NCBI RefSeq assembly: GCF_000702945.1
Contig: NZ_JNLE01000005.1
Span: 1,426,001 to 1,490,000, forward strand
DNA length: 64,000 bases
Reading direction: 5' to 3'
Source of the DNA: Clostridium sp. KNHs205
GTDB taxonomy: Bacteria > Bacillota > Clostridia > Lachnospirales > Lachnospiraceae
The number at the start of each line of letters is the position of its first letter. Position 1 is the stretch's first letter. A program made the position numbers and the translations under genes. Shown piece by piece: positions 45,072-54,063 of the stretch. The notes under the pieces are model-generated. The model did not search any database, was not told where the DNA came from, and was given only the letters and a program-made list of their open reading frames with translations.

Positions 45072-46025
45072 TTATCTGCTTCCTTTATCATAAGGAATTC
45101 CTTCCGCCTTAGGCGCCTGCGAATTCCTGGAAGAGAAAGCAAGAATAACAAGAGTCGCAATATAAGGAATCATCTTATACACTTCCGTTGAAATAGGAAG
45201 TGTCTTCAAAACCGGAACAACAGAATATGCGGAAGCAAAAGTCTTCATGATACCAAAGAAGAAAGCAGCTGCAATAATCTTGTTTGTTCTCCACTGACCA
45301 AAGATCAGTACTGCAAGTGCAAGGAAACCATAACCAGCTACACTGGCATTAAAATTCGTGGAGGTCGGTACGATAAATACCAATCCACCTATACCGGCTA
45401 ACGCACCGGAAATCACCACACCGGCATAACGAATTTTGTAAACATTGATACCTACAGAATCTGCTGCCTGGGGATGTTCGCCACAAGCCCGCAGTCTTAA
45501 ACCGAATCTGGTCTTGTTGATAACAATACCAGCCACAATAGCAATACCTAATCCGATATAGGTTGTAATATAAGCATTTCTGAATAATAACGGTCCGATA
45601 AACGGAATATCTCCCAGAAACGGAACCTTATTCATATGAAAAGTATCTTTAAACTGGATCTGCTGTACACCCTGAAGCATTCTGGCTACGAATACTACAA
45701 AAGCCGGTGCAAATAAATTCAGGGCAGTACCGCTGATGGTCTGATCAGCTTTAAGATTAATAGACGCAAATGCATGTAACAGAGAGAATATACCACCTGA
45801 TATGGCTGCTACCAATAAAGCCAGTAACAGAAGGAGCTGACCGCTCATCCTGGACTCAAAGATATGGATGAAGCCGATACCAAAGAATCCTCCCATAACC
45901 ATTATACCTTCTAAGGCAATGTTAACTACACCGCTTCGTTCGGAGAACATTCCTCCTAAGGCCACGATTAAGAGAGGAATTGCGAAAAACATGGTCTGCT
46001 GTACGATAAAATATAAAATATCCAT
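45072..46025 (-). CDS. nupQ: Nucleoside ABC transporter permease (NupQ type)
   Basis: 317 residues with about nine hydrophobic segments and the BPD_transp_2 signature (ERSGVVNIALEGIMVMGGFF near residue 28, GFGLRLRACGEHPQAADSVG near residue 175). It is paired with a longer permease encoded upstream, sharing a single base at their junction (46025). In the BMP-family nucleoside importers such as Bacillus NupNOPQ, two unequal permeases form the channel. It is last in the deoC-deoD-transport operon, which supports nucleoside as the substrate. Confidence 0.88.
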   Translation of the reverse strand: MDILYFIVQQTMFFAIPLLIVALGGMFSERSGVVNIALEGIMVMGGFFGIGFIHIFESRMSGQLLLLLALLVAAISGGIFSLLHAFASINLKADQTISGTALNLFAPAFVVFVARMLQGVQQIQFKDTFHMNKVPFLGDIPFIGPLLFRNAYITTYIGLGIAIVAGIVINKTRFGLRLRACGEHPQAADSVGINVYKIRYAGVVISGALAGIGGLVFIVPTSTNFNASVAGYGFLALAVLIFGQWRTNKIIAAAFFFGIMKTFASAYSVVPVLKTLPISTEVYKMIPYIATLVILAFSSRNSQAPKAEGIPYDKGSR

Positions 46026-47128
46026 TATTTTTCCTCCTTTACTGCGGCTGTCTCAGAAGGTTTTCTTCTTATTTTGCCGATGATACTCTTTATTAACAAC
46101 GCGAAAGCACCAAAGTATATGATAGTAGCGATAATAATATCTACGATCTCAGGCACGAAATCATAGAGCTGTATATTGTTTCCGCCTACTGTAATGTGTC
46201 CGATAAAAAGTCCTGCAAACAGTATACCGATGGGATTGGACATACCAAGGAGCGCTACCGATATACCATTAAAGCCCTGTGGAGCCAGTACATCCAGAAC
46301 CTGCATATACTTACCGGAACCTGCAAGGTAGAGAAGTCCGCCGCCAAGTCCGGATAATGCTCCGGCTATGGTCATGGATAGAATAATGTTTCGTTTTGCA
46401 TTGATTCCGGCATAACGGCTGGCATCAGGACTCAATCCGCAGGCTTTCAGCTCAAAACCAAAGGTTGTTTTGTTCAATACAATATAAACGATAATAACAG
46501 CTAAGACAGCGATAAAAATACTGATATTTATGTTATTGGATTTGAATAATTTGTCCAGTCCGGCTTTTGGTATAATTGCTGTCTTGGCAACGGGTACGGA
46601 CTGACTCTTAATAGGATCGTATACGAACTTAACAATTAAGATATTTACCAGATACATACCGATATAATTCATCATAATAGAGGTAATTACTTCATTAACA
46701 TTTGCAACTGCTTTTAAGATACCGGGAACCATTCCCCATAAAGCTCCGGCTATCAGAGCTCCGATAAGTGCTACCACCCAGTGAATTTCCCCAGGTAAAA
46801 AGGTCCATTTTACACCAATGTAAACTGCTGCAAAAGCTCCGCAGGTAAACTGGCCGGAGGAACCTATGTTAAAAAGTCCTGTTTTAAAGGCAAAGCCTAC
46901 GGATAAACCGGTCAGTATAATGGGTGTGGACAGATAAAATACCTGTGCAATGCCCACCAGACCATCGGTAAATCCTCCCTTTAGTATCATTCCGAAAGCC
47001 GGGAAAGCCTGCTTGGAATTACTAAAAAGCAATATGATCAATCCGATAAGAAGTCCGGCAGCAATTGCTATAATGGATGCAATAAAATCCTTGCCGCCCT
47101 TGCTTAACATAAATTTCCGCTTCTTCAT
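46025..47128 (-). CDS. nupP: Nucleoside ABC transporter permease (NupP type)
   Basis: About 367 residues, multiple transmembrane segments. FAFKTGLFNIGSSGQFTCGA near residue 80 and FGFELKACGLSPDASRYAGI near residue 220 mark the BMP-system permease family. I choose the start at 47128 (MKKRKF), with GAGG 6 nt upstream; an ATG nine codons earlier has no site. Forms the membrane channel with the shorter permease. The 130-bp spacing from the ATPase gene contains no obvious gene. Confidence 0.88.
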   Translation of the reverse strand: MKKRKFMLSKGGKDFIASIIAIAAGLLIGLIILLFSNSKQAFPAFGMILKGGFTDGLVGIAQVFYLSTPIILTGLSVGFAFKTGLFNIGSSGQFTCGAFAAVYIGVKWTFLPGEIHWVVALIGALIAGALWGMVPGILKAVANVNEVITSIMMNYIGMYLVNILIVKFVYDPIKSQSVPVAKTAIIPKAGLDKLFKSNNINISIFIAVLAVIIVYIVLNKTTFGFELKACGLSPDASRYAGINAKRNIILSMTIAGALSGLGGGLLYLAGSGKYMQVLDVLAPQGFNGISVALLGMSNPIGILFAGLFIGHITVGGNNIQLYDFVPEIVDIIIATIIYFGAFALLIKSIIGKIRRKPSETAAVKEEK

Positions 47129-47285
47129 ATATATCCTCTTTCCTGCTCTTGGCATAATTCTTATTTCAGTACCCGAAAATAACTTAAGCGGTTTAACGGA
47201 AACCGTCTATTTTAACTGTTTCAGGTTCAGCTGACAGACAACCATACTGCAAAGTTATCCGTTAATAACCGTTTAAATACAAGAA

Positions 47286-48827
47286 TTAAGCACCCGGCTT
47301 TTCATTCGCAATTTTTCTTTTGGAGCCGGACATATAAAGTCCAAGTTCCTGTACAGTTACCTCTTTCGGATTAAGGTCAGCAACAATCTCACCCTCATAC
47401 ATAACAAGAATGCGGTCACTGACATCCATTACTTCATCTAATTCAAGGGAAACTAAAAGTACGGCTTTTCCATTATCCCTCTGTTTTATCAGCTGTTTGT
47501 GTATATATTCCGTAGCACCGATATCAAGTCCTCTGGTAGGCTGTACGGCAAGTACGATATCCGGGTCCCTGTCAAGTTCCCTGGCAATGATAACTTTCTG
47601 CTGGTTACCACCTGACATGCCCCTGGTAACTGATTCTTCGTCCTGAGAACTTCTGATATCATATTGCTTAATCAGTTTTCTTGCATATTCTCTTATGGCA
47701 TCAAAACGGATAAAGCCCGCTTTTTGAAATCTTGGTTCAAAATATGTCTGAAGTACTGCATTCTGCTGAAGGGTATAGTCAAGAACTAATCCATGTTTGT
47801 GTCTGTCCTCCGGTATATGTGCCATACCTGCCAGACTTCTTTTTCTGATGGAATCCTTTGTAATATCCTTACCGTTTAATGATATTTTACCGGATTGTAT
47901 TGGCATAAGTCCGGTAATACCATATACAAGTTCAGACTGTCCGTTGCCATCAATACCGGCAATGCAAACAATTTCACCTTTTTTTACTTCAAAAGAAACG
48001 TCATTGACAACTTTCTTATGAGAAATTTTTGAACTAACGGAAAGCCCTTCTACTTTTAAAGTTACATTTCCTAACTTCTCTTCCGCTTTGTCAAGGTTGA
48101 AACTAAGCTTACGGCCAACCATCATCTCTGACATGGTCTCTTTGGTGGCTGTTTCCACATCGATGGTTCCGATGTATTTGCCTTTACGCAAAACAGAGCA
48201 GCGATTGGCTACCGCTTTGATTTCATTTAATTTATGTGAAATGAATATAATAGATTTGCCTTCGTCTACTAAATTCTTCATTATCTTCATCAATTCATCG
48301 ATTTCCTGAGGAGTTAATACAGCAGTGGGCTCATCAAAGATCAGAATTTCATTATCCAGGTAGAGCATCTTAAGGATCTCTACTCTTTGCTGCATACCTA
48401 CAGTAATATCTGAGATATAGGAATCGGGGTCAATTTTTAGTTTATAATGTTCGCTTAACTCTACAATCTTTTTTCTGGCCTCATCCATCTTAAGGAAGCC
48501 GCCTTTTACGGTCTCCCGGCCTAAAACGATACTTTCCAGGACTGTGAAATTATGCACCAGTTTAAAATGCTGGTGTACCATGCCGATATTAAGATTATTG
48601 GCATCATTGGGATTGTTGATTTTAACGGTCTTGCCGTTTATTTTAATCTCTCCCTGCTCCGCTTGATATAAACCAAATAAAACGCTCATTAACGTAGATT
48701 TTCCTGCTCCGTTCTCACCAAGAAGAGCATGAACTTCTCCTTTTTTAACTCGCAGCGTTACATCATCAAGAGCTTTAAAATTACCGAACTCTTTCGTGAT
48801 ATGATTCATTTCAATGACATATTCCAT
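47286..48827 (-). CDS. nupO: Nucleoside ABC transporter ATP-binding protein (two NBDs)
   Basis: 513 residues with two nucleotide-binding domains, as in sugar/nucleoside importers of the RbsA/NupO kind. First domain: LLGENGAGKSTLMSVLFG (Walker A), VGMQQRVEILKML and ILIFDEPTA. Second domain: IAGIDGNGQSELVYGITG (degenerate Walker A), SGGNQQKVIIARELDRDPD and a Walker B-like VLAVQPTRGLD in which Gln replaces the usual catalytic Glu. Asymmetric active sites are normal in this family. A terminator-like hairpin precedes the gene. Confidence 0.9.
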   Translation of the reverse strand: MEYVIEMNHITKEFGNFKALDDVTLRVKKGEVHALLGENGAGKSTLMSVLFGLYQAEQGEIKINGKTVKINNPNDANNLNIGMVHQHFKLVHNFTVLESIVLGRETVKGGFLKMDEARKKIVELSEHYKLKIDPDSYISDITVGMQQRVEILKMLYLDNEILIFDEPTAVLTPQEIDELMKIMKNLVDEGKSIIFISHKLNEIKAVANRCSVLRKGKYIGTIDVETATKETMSEMMVGRKLSFNLDKAEEKLGNVTLKVEGLSVSSKISHKKVVNDVSFEVKKGEIVCIAGIDGNGQSELVYGITGLMPIQSGKISLNGKDITKDSIRKRSLAGMAHIPEDRHKHGLVLDYTLQQNAVLQTYFEPRFQKAGFIRFDAIREYARKLIKQYDIRSSQDEESVTRGMSGGNQQKVIIARELDRDPDIVLAVQPTRGLDIGATEYIHKQLIKQRDNGKAVLLVSLELDEVMDVSDRILVMYEGEIVADLNPKEVTVQELGLYMSGSKRKIANEKPGA

Positions 48828-48848
48828 ACAGTCCTCCTAAGCTTTCTT

Positions 48849-48886
48849 TAAAAATGAGGGTACTTAAACTAATAGGTACCCTCATT
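48849..48886 (-). terminator. Intra-operon terminator between lipoprotein and ATPase genes
   Basis: On the minus strand AATGAGGGTAC (11 nt) pairs perfectly with GTACCCTCATT, loop 12 nt, followed by five T residues. It would lower transcription of the ATPase and permease genes relative to the binding lipoprotein. Confidence 0.8.
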
Positions 48887-48963
48887 GTTATATAAGTTGA
48901 ACTTTAGTTTTCTTCGGTTAAAAACTTATAACAGCTTATATATAAATAGTCTTTATGCGTTAA

Positions 48964-50160
48964 TTACTTAACTACTTCAACCTTTACACTTTCAACAGGA
49001 AGACCACTTGCATCCGCAATAGCTGCACCGTCAGAACCAACTGCTGTTGTGTCATTTAAGATAGTAACTTCTTTCTTAACAATCTTATCATAAATTGCTG
49101 CATAATCATCAGCTGTGAACTTTGTAAACTTGGAAGTATCCATAGGAAGCTCAACACCTTCTGTTGTAGCATCAAGTGTTACAGAGGTTCCGCCGGGGAA
49201 TGCATTTGCGTAATATGTTGCTAAAGCATCATATACGGATTTCTTTAAGTTCTTCATAGAAGAAGTGATAACTGTATCAGACTCGGTAGACTGATCAACG
49301 TCAACACCGATTACTTTTGTTCCAGCAGCTTCAGCAGCCTTCATAACAGAGTTACCAACAGCACCACCGCAAGCAAAGATTACTTCTGTTCCTTCATTAT
49401 ACCAGGAAGCTGCTTTTGCCTGATTGTCAGGTGTTGCATCAAAGTTACCAACATAAGTGTATTTAACATCAACGCTGCCAGCAGCAAGACCTAACTCTTT
49501 TGCTGCATACTCAGCACCCTGTACAAATCCGTAACCGTAACGGATAACGGCAGGAACAGCAATACCACCCATGAAACCTAACTTGGTGTTGCCTTCTTTT
49601 ACGATTGCATAACCAGCAAGGAAACCAGCTTCCTGCTCAGCATAGAAAATAGAGTAGGAGTTAGAAGCAATATCAGGAGTATAATCACCAGCGTGAGGAA
49701 CACCATCTAAGATGATGAATTTTACATCAGGATATTTTGTCTGAGCTGTATGAACAGGTACTTCGAAAAGGTATCCGGGGCAAACGATAAGTTTTGCACC
49801 AGCTTTTACTGCAAGGTCAATGCTTGTCAGGTAAGCTTCATCGGATTTCTCAGTAGGTTTGTAGTATTTGTAAGTCTTGTTGTTTTCTTTTGCATAAGCT
49901 TCAACACCTTCCCAGGATCCCTGGTTAAAGGACTTGTCATCGATTGTACCGATATCGGTAATCAGAGCGATTTCATAAGTGTCAGAACCGGAATTGTCAG
50001 TTGCTTCAGGTGTTGCTTCTGTTGTAGCTTCAGGAGTAGGTGTTGCTTCTCCGGTAGAACCAGTGTTATTACCATTGTTGTTCTTTGAGCCACATGCTGC
50101 TAATGAGAATACTAATGTCATGGCTAAAGCAATACTTAATGCTTTTTTAAATAATTTCAT
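48964..50160 (-). CDS. BMP-family substrate-binding lipoprotein (nucleoside)
   Basis: 398 residues from the start at 50160, which has GGAGG nine nt upstream. The signal peptide MKLFKKALSIALAMTLVFS ends in the lipobox LAAC, so the mature Cys is lipid-anchored outside the membrane. A Thr/Glu/Pro-rich linker (TPTPEATTEATPEATDN) follows. The BMP domain shows EIALITDIGTIDDKSFNQGS and YEVPVHTAQTKYPDVKFIIL-type strands and HAGDYTPDIASNSYSIFYAE near residue 170. It delivers nucleosides to the ABC permease. It lies between deoD and the ATPase gene. Confidence 0.92.
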   Translation of the reverse strand: MKLFKKALSIALAMTLVFSLAACGSKNNNGNNTGSTGEATPTPEATTEATPEATDNSGSDTYEIALITDIGTIDDKSFNQGSWEGVEAYAKENNKTYKYYKPTEKSDEAYLTSIDLAVKAGAKLIVCPGYLFEVPVHTAQTKYPDVKFIILDGVPHAGDYTPDIASNSYSIFYAEQEAGFLAGYAIVKEGNTKLGFMGGIAVPAVIRYGYGFVQGAEYAAKELGLAAGSVDVKYTYVGNFDATPDNQAKAASWYNEGTEVIFACGGAVGNSVMKAAEAAGTKVIGVDVDQSTESDTVITSSMKNLKKSVYDALATYYANAFPGGTSVTLDATTEGVELPMDTSKFTKFTADDYAAIYDKIVKKEVTILNDTTAVGSDGAAIADASGLPVESVKVEVVK

Positions 50161-50291
50161 TTTTTCATTCCTCCCTAAAAATATGTTTTTGAAAACTTTT
50201 CTTAAAATCAGCCGCACCGGGCGGCCGCTTTACAGACATTAACTACAAGCCGCAGTTTTATTTCAACAGCGGTTCTGCTTTTATGATGTGC

Positions 50292-50996
50292 TTACGCAAT
50301 TTCCAGCGCAATCTTCATCATGTCGTGGAAGCTTTCCTGGCGTTCTTCTGCCGTTGTTGCTTCTCCTGTAACGATAGAATCGGAAATAGTACAGATAGCC
50401 AGTGCATTCTTGCCGGCTCTTGCAGCGTTCATGTAGAGAGCTGCTGCTTCCATCTCTACGCAGAGAACTCCCATTTTAGCCCATTTCATGGTACCCTGGG
50501 AATCATCATAAAAAGTATCTGAGGATAAGAAATTACCCGCCATATAGTGAATTCCCATATCTTCTGTCACTTTGATTGCTTTGGAAAGAAGGTCATAGGA
50601 CGCAATTGGCGCGAAAGTGCCGGGCAATTCAAACTGGCTGGCGAAAGCTGAATTGGTGCAGGCACCCATTGCAAAGGCTACATCTCTGATCTTTAAGTCC
50701 TTATGCATGGAACCGGCAGTTCCAATGCGGATAATGTTGTCCACATCATAAAAATGATACAGTTCATAGGAATATATACCAATGGATGGCATTCCCATTC
50801 CGCTTGCCATAACGGATACCTTCTTGCCCTTATAGGTTCCGGTATATCCGTTCACTCCTCTTACAGGATTTACTAATACAGCATTTTCAAGGTAATTGTC
50901 AGCTACGAATTTAGCTCTTAAGGGATCTCCGGGCATCAATACGGTTTTTGCGAAATCGCCCTTCCCAGCCGCAATATGCGGTGTAGGTGTACTCAT
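50292..50996 (-). CDS. deoD: Purine-nucleoside phosphorylase (DeoD type)
   Basis: 234 residues, normal for trimeric/hexameric low-mass PNP. Signatures: STPTPHIAAGKGDFAKTVLM (phosphate/ribose site), MPGDPLRAKF, GMGMPSIGIYSYELY and VLCVEMEAAALYMNA, plus ISDSIVTGEAT. It cleaves purine (deoxy)nucleosides with phosphate, giving ribose- or deoxyribose-1-phosphate. The ATG at 50996 has GGAGGAACACT before it; an in-frame ATG 44 codons upstream has no site and no conserved sequence. The downstream transporter and the upstream deoC form one salvage pathway. Confidence 0.95.
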   Translation of the reverse strand: MSTPTPHIAAGKGDFAKTVLMPGDPLRAKFVADNYLENAVLVNPVRGVNGYTGTYKGKKVSVMASGMGMPSIGIYSYELYHFYDVDNIIRIGTAGSMHKDLKIRDVAFAMGACTNSAFASQFELPGTFAPIASYDLLSKAIKVTEDMGIHYMAGNFLSSDTFYDDSQGTMKWAKMGVLCVEMEAAALYMNAARAGKNALAICTISDSIVTGEATTAEERQESFHDMMKIALEIA

Positions 50997-51199
50997 AGTG
51001 TTCCTCCTCTTTGCATATTTTAAATCATTGTGCACAATCTGTCTATTGGAAACATTCGAACCAAACGATACTGCGTTTATGAATGAATACAGCTGTTTTA
51101 ACTTAATTATCTTAAAAAAATTCACCAAACAACTAATTAAATTAAGTTTAATGCAATCCAGTCAACAAAAGCTCCAATATATAACAATTATTTAACTTA

Positions 51200-51865
51200 T
51201 TAATAACCCTCAGTCTTTAAGCCCTTTACAAAGTTTACTGCAGAGCTTGTGCCGATTCTTGCACATCCCGCATCGATAAAGGCTTTCAGGTCGTCCAGGT
51301 TTTTTACTCCTCCTGCAGCTTTTATCTTCACCTTGGGTCCGATATGCTCTTTGAAAAGGTTTACATCTTCCAGAGTAGCACCTCCGGTACCAAAACCTGT
51401 GGAAGTCTTGATAAAATCAGCTCCCGCATTGGTAACTGCATGGCACATTGCAATCTTTTCCTCTTTGGTCAGATAGCAGGTTTCGATAATAACCTTAAGG
51501 ATTTTATCTCCGGTTATCTGCTTAAGCAGAGCAATTTCTTCTTCTACTTTCTTGTAAGCACCGTTTTTAACATCTGTAATATTGATAACCATATCAATTT
51601 CAGAAGCTCCGTCCTCCAGAGCCTGCCTGCACTCAAAGGCCTTGGTCTCTGCAGTGCTGTATCCTAAAGGAAACCCGATAACAGTACAAATATTGATCTG
51701 ATCACCGTATTCCGCTTTAATACGTCCGATATAGCTGGGAGGTACGCATACAGATGCAGTGCCATATTCCAATGCTTCATCACATAATACCTTTATATCT
51801 TCCCAGGTTGCCACCGCCTTTAATTGGGTATGGTCAACATAACGCAGCATTTCTAATTCTTTCAT
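51200..51865 (-). CDS. deoC: Deoxyribose-phosphate aldolase
   Basis: 221 residues, the normal length. LRYVDHTQLKAVATWEDIK, the LKVIIETCYLTKEEK strand and the Schiff-base lysine in DFIKTSTGFGTGGATLEDV near residue 155, followed by GVKNLDDLKAFIDAGCARIG. It splits 2-deoxyribose-5-phosphate to acetaldehyde and glyceraldehyde-3-phosphate. It is first gene of the deo-nucleoside transport operon. The promoter lies about 490 bp upstream. Confidence 0.95.
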   Translation of the reverse strand: MKELEMLRYVDHTQLKAVATWEDIKVLCDEALEYGTASVCVPPSYIGRIKAEYGDQINICTVIGFPLGYSTAETKAFECRQALEDGASEIDMVINITDVKNGAYKKVEEEIALLKQITGDKILKVIIETCYLTKEEKIAMCHAVTNAGADFIKTSTGFGTGGATLEDVNLFKEHIGPKVKIKAAGGVKNLDDLKAFIDAGCARIGTSSAVNFVKGLKTEGY

Positions 51866-52355
51866 AACAGCCTCTTTCCCAAACCTTCCTTGAATTTTTG
51901 AGTATTTGGTGATTGGTACTACTTTACTTAAATTCCACTAATGCAGTACCAGGAAACTACACAGCTACAGCATTTCTTATTGATAATATTATTTTCATAA
52001 GAAATGTATTAAATCCGCTGATTTTAGAATTTACTTCTTTCAATAGTAATATGCAGAAGAAAACTTCATTCAGCAGTTTTAAACACCCTAAGTTTATCTT
52101 ACTTCGTATTTCTGCAAATAACCGCATTTTATGCATAAATATAAAACCATGATACCGAAAGAAATTACGGTTAGTATATGGTTTTTTACAAATTTAAAAC
52201 ATAGATTTAGTAATGGCATGCAGTTAAAATAAGATTATGTAGTAGAAAGATAAGCAGCAGAATATGAAACAGTTGCTCATATACAGCATTATCACTATTA
52301 TCTTTTGTAAGTGAGGGTGCTTTGCTCCGTATATACTATCTGTTTCCTTACCTCT
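51866..52355. other. Long leader region of the deo operon
   Basis: About 490 nt between the putative deo promoter and deoC. No gene is seen. Notable hairpins are CATTTCTTA/TAAGAAATG (about 51970-52006), TGGTACT/AGTACCA (about 51914-51953) and ACCAT-CCG/CGG-ATGGT (about 52145-52185). The length allows post-initiation control, but no known riboswitch is recognised. Confidence 0.45.
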
Positions 52356-52384
52356 ATACTATCACTTTTCCCTGCACTGGTCAA
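52356..52384 (-). promoter_or_regulatory. Putative sigma-A promoter of the deo-nucleoside operon
   Basis: On the minus strand TTGACC, 17-bp spacer, TAGTAT. It reads toward deoC and is flanked upstream by two TTGTGATACTT repeats. Confidence 0.65.
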
Positions 52385-52391
52385 CAAATTT

Positions 52392-52433
52392 TTGTGATAC
52401 TTCTCACATTTTATAGCGCAAATTGTGATACTT
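52392..52433. promoter_or_regulatory. Repeated operator-like sites TTGTGATACTT between the divergent promoters
   Basis: Identical 11-mers at 52392-52402 and 52423-52433, 31 bp apart (about three helical turns). They lie between the deo promoter and the promoter of the DeoR-family regulator. They are the best candidates for that regulator's operator. Confidence 0.6.
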
Positions 52434-52463
52434 AGAGCAAAACTTAAGGTGTTAAGAATAGTA

Positions 52464-52492
52464 TTGAATATATATCCACAAAATGTTATAAT
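52464..52492 (+). promoter_or_regulatory. Sigma-A promoter of the DeoR-family regulator gene
   Basis: TTGAAT (52464-52469), 17-bp spacer, TATAAT (52487-52492). The start codon is 38 nt downstream. Confidence 0.8.
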
Positions 52493-52529
52493 ACTAACAT
52501 AAATTATGAAAAGTCAAAGGGGAGAAACT

Positions 52530-53546
52530 ATGAGCAAGAAGACGGACCGGCTCAGCCGGCTTATTGATATTATCAAGACCAAAAACGGAGCTACCGTTAA
52601 AGAGCTTGCTTCCCTTTTAGACGTATCAGAAATGACTATCCGCAGAGATCTTGCAGTGTTAGAGCAGAATTCCATTGTTAATAATGTTTATGGTGCTGCT
52701 ATCTACAATCCTTCTTATGACAGTATTTCAGATAATCAGAAAGAAGATGAGGCTAACATTACTTCTCCGAAAGGTATCGCTTCCCATAAAAATATAACCT
52801 TCCAGCAAGATATTAATTCCTGGAACCAAGCCGCTCTGCAAAAGGAGCCAGCTGCCGGAAAAGGATTCGCATCTTGGACAGAAGCTGCACTCCAAAAGGA
52901 CGTTTCAAATCAGGGGAATAATAATAATATTGCTTTGCCGAAGGAGAACAATCCGAAAGAAAATAATCCTCTTTATGAATTAAATCATGCCAAAAACACT
53001 CAGGATACAGAAAAGAAGAGTATTGGTGCATTTGCTGCTTCTTATATAAATAACGGAGACATTATAGTAATTGACACCGGCTCTACCACAGAAATGCTGG
53101 CAGAAAATATTCCGGATGATTTAGAGGCCACCATTCTATGTTATAATGCAAATATCCTTAACTCCTTAAGGTTAAAAGAGAAGCTGACCCTGATATTTTC
53201 CGGCGGAAAATATCATCCTACCACACAGATGGTGGAAAGCCCTCAGGGAGTTGAACTTATAAAGAGTATGAGGTTCACAAAAGCCTTTATATCTGCAGCC
53301 GGAATTCATGCAGGACTGGGTGTAACCTGTGTCTTTGATTATGAGGTAGCTACCAAAAAGGCTATTATGGATTCCTCCGTTGAAAAAATTCTTCTTTTTG
53401 ACTCCAGCAAATTCAATCAGGTTAAGCCTGCTTATTTCGGCGATCTAACCGATTTTGACGTTATTATTACCGATAATGATATATCTGAAGAGTGGAGAGA
53501 ATTAATAAATTCTTATCATATTAAGCTTTATACTGTTCCTGTTTAA
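52530..53546 (+). CDS. DeoR-family regulator with an unusual low-complexity insertion
   Basis: 338 residues, versus about 250 for typical members. The N-terminal helix-turn-helix is clear (RLIDIIKTKNGATVKELASL, DVSEMTIRRDLAVLEQ). The effector domain follows from GAFAASYINNGDIIVIDTGS through LIFSGGKYHPTTQMVESPQG and FISAAGIHAGLGVTCVFDYE. Between them lie about 90 polar, Asn/Gln/Lys-rich residues with imperfect internal repeats (SWNQAALQKE, SWTEAALQKD; LPKENN, PKENN). GGGGAG lies 5 nt before the start at 52530; an ATG eight codons earlier has none. Divergent from the deo operon, it probably represses it until deoxyribose-5-phosphate or a related inducer accumulates. Confidence 0.9.
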   Translation: MSKKTDRLSRLIDIIKTKNGATVKELASLLDVSEMTIRRDLAVLEQNSIVNNVYGAAIYNPSYDSISDNQKEDEANITSPKGIASHKNITFQQDINSWNQAALQKEPAAGKGFASWTEAALQKDVSNQGNNNNIALPKENNPKENNPLYELNHAKNTQDTEKKSIGAFAASYINNGDIIVIDTGSTTEMLAENIPDDLEATILCYNANILNSLRLKEKLTLIFSGGKYHPTTQMVESPQGVELIKSMRFTKAFISAAGIHAGLGVTCVFDYEVATKKAIMDSSVEKILLFDSSKFNQVKPAYFGDLTDFDVIITDNDISEEWRELINSYHIKLYTVPV

Positions 53547-53625
53547 CTTTAAATATTAACGCCGAAATTTGGGCTTCTACCATTTAAGTGAGATATCTTC
53601 AAGCCTGTTTGTAACTTTAGTTGCA

Positions 53626-53743
53626 GTTACATTTACAGTTGCAGTACAGTTATAGTTACAGCCACAGTTATAGTTACAGTTACAGTTACAGTTACAGTTA
53701 CAGTTACAGTTACAGTTACAGTTACAGTTACAGTTACAGTTAC
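53626..53743. repeat. Hexanucleotide repeat (AGTTAC)n
   Basis: Twelve perfect AGTTAC units run from 53672 to 53743. Degenerate units extend back to about 53626. The tract lies between the regulator stop codon and the palindromic element. On the minus strand it would encode Val-Thr repeats, but no ribosome site or conserved sequence supports a gene. Confidence 0.95.
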
Positions 53744-53765
53744 ATAAATATATATTTTTTCATAA

Positions 53766-54042
53766 TATAATTCAAGTGTCAAAATACTAAATTCTTTATC
53801 TGATACGATTTCAGGTGAATTGTACAAAACAGAAAGAATGAATGCGCCTATGGAAAGGTATTAGAAATCCTTTTTCTCTGAAGGTTTTGTGCTATACTGT
53901 AAAACAGATTGTTTGAGCGAAGCGAGTTATCTGTTTTACAGTATAGCACAAAACCTTCAGAGAATTAGGACTTCTTATGCCTTGGAATTGAAGCATGAAT
54001 TCTTTCTGTTTTGTGCAATACACCGTCCACTTCCTAAAACCA
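53766..54042. repeat. Long palindromic element, copy 2
   Basis: About 277 bp. The inner stem is a perfect 35-bp inverted repeat (53875-53909 with 53929-53963) around the same 19-base loop as copy 1 (53910-53928). The outer part has ACAAAACAGAAAGAAT pairing with ATTCTTTCTGTTTTGT. Stem bases differ from copy 1 in matched pairs. It lies between convergent genes and has no ORF of its own. Confidence 0.92.
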
Positions 54043-54063
54043 ACCTACTGCACTCATCATATA

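Noticed and set aside
51866..52355. Purine or other known riboswitch in the deo leader
   Set aside because: Hairpins exist but no conserved aptamer core was recognised.
53633..53827. Minus-strand open frame of Val-Thr repeats
   Set aside because: It is the direct translation of the AGTTAC hexanucleotide tract; no ribosome site, no conserved sequence.
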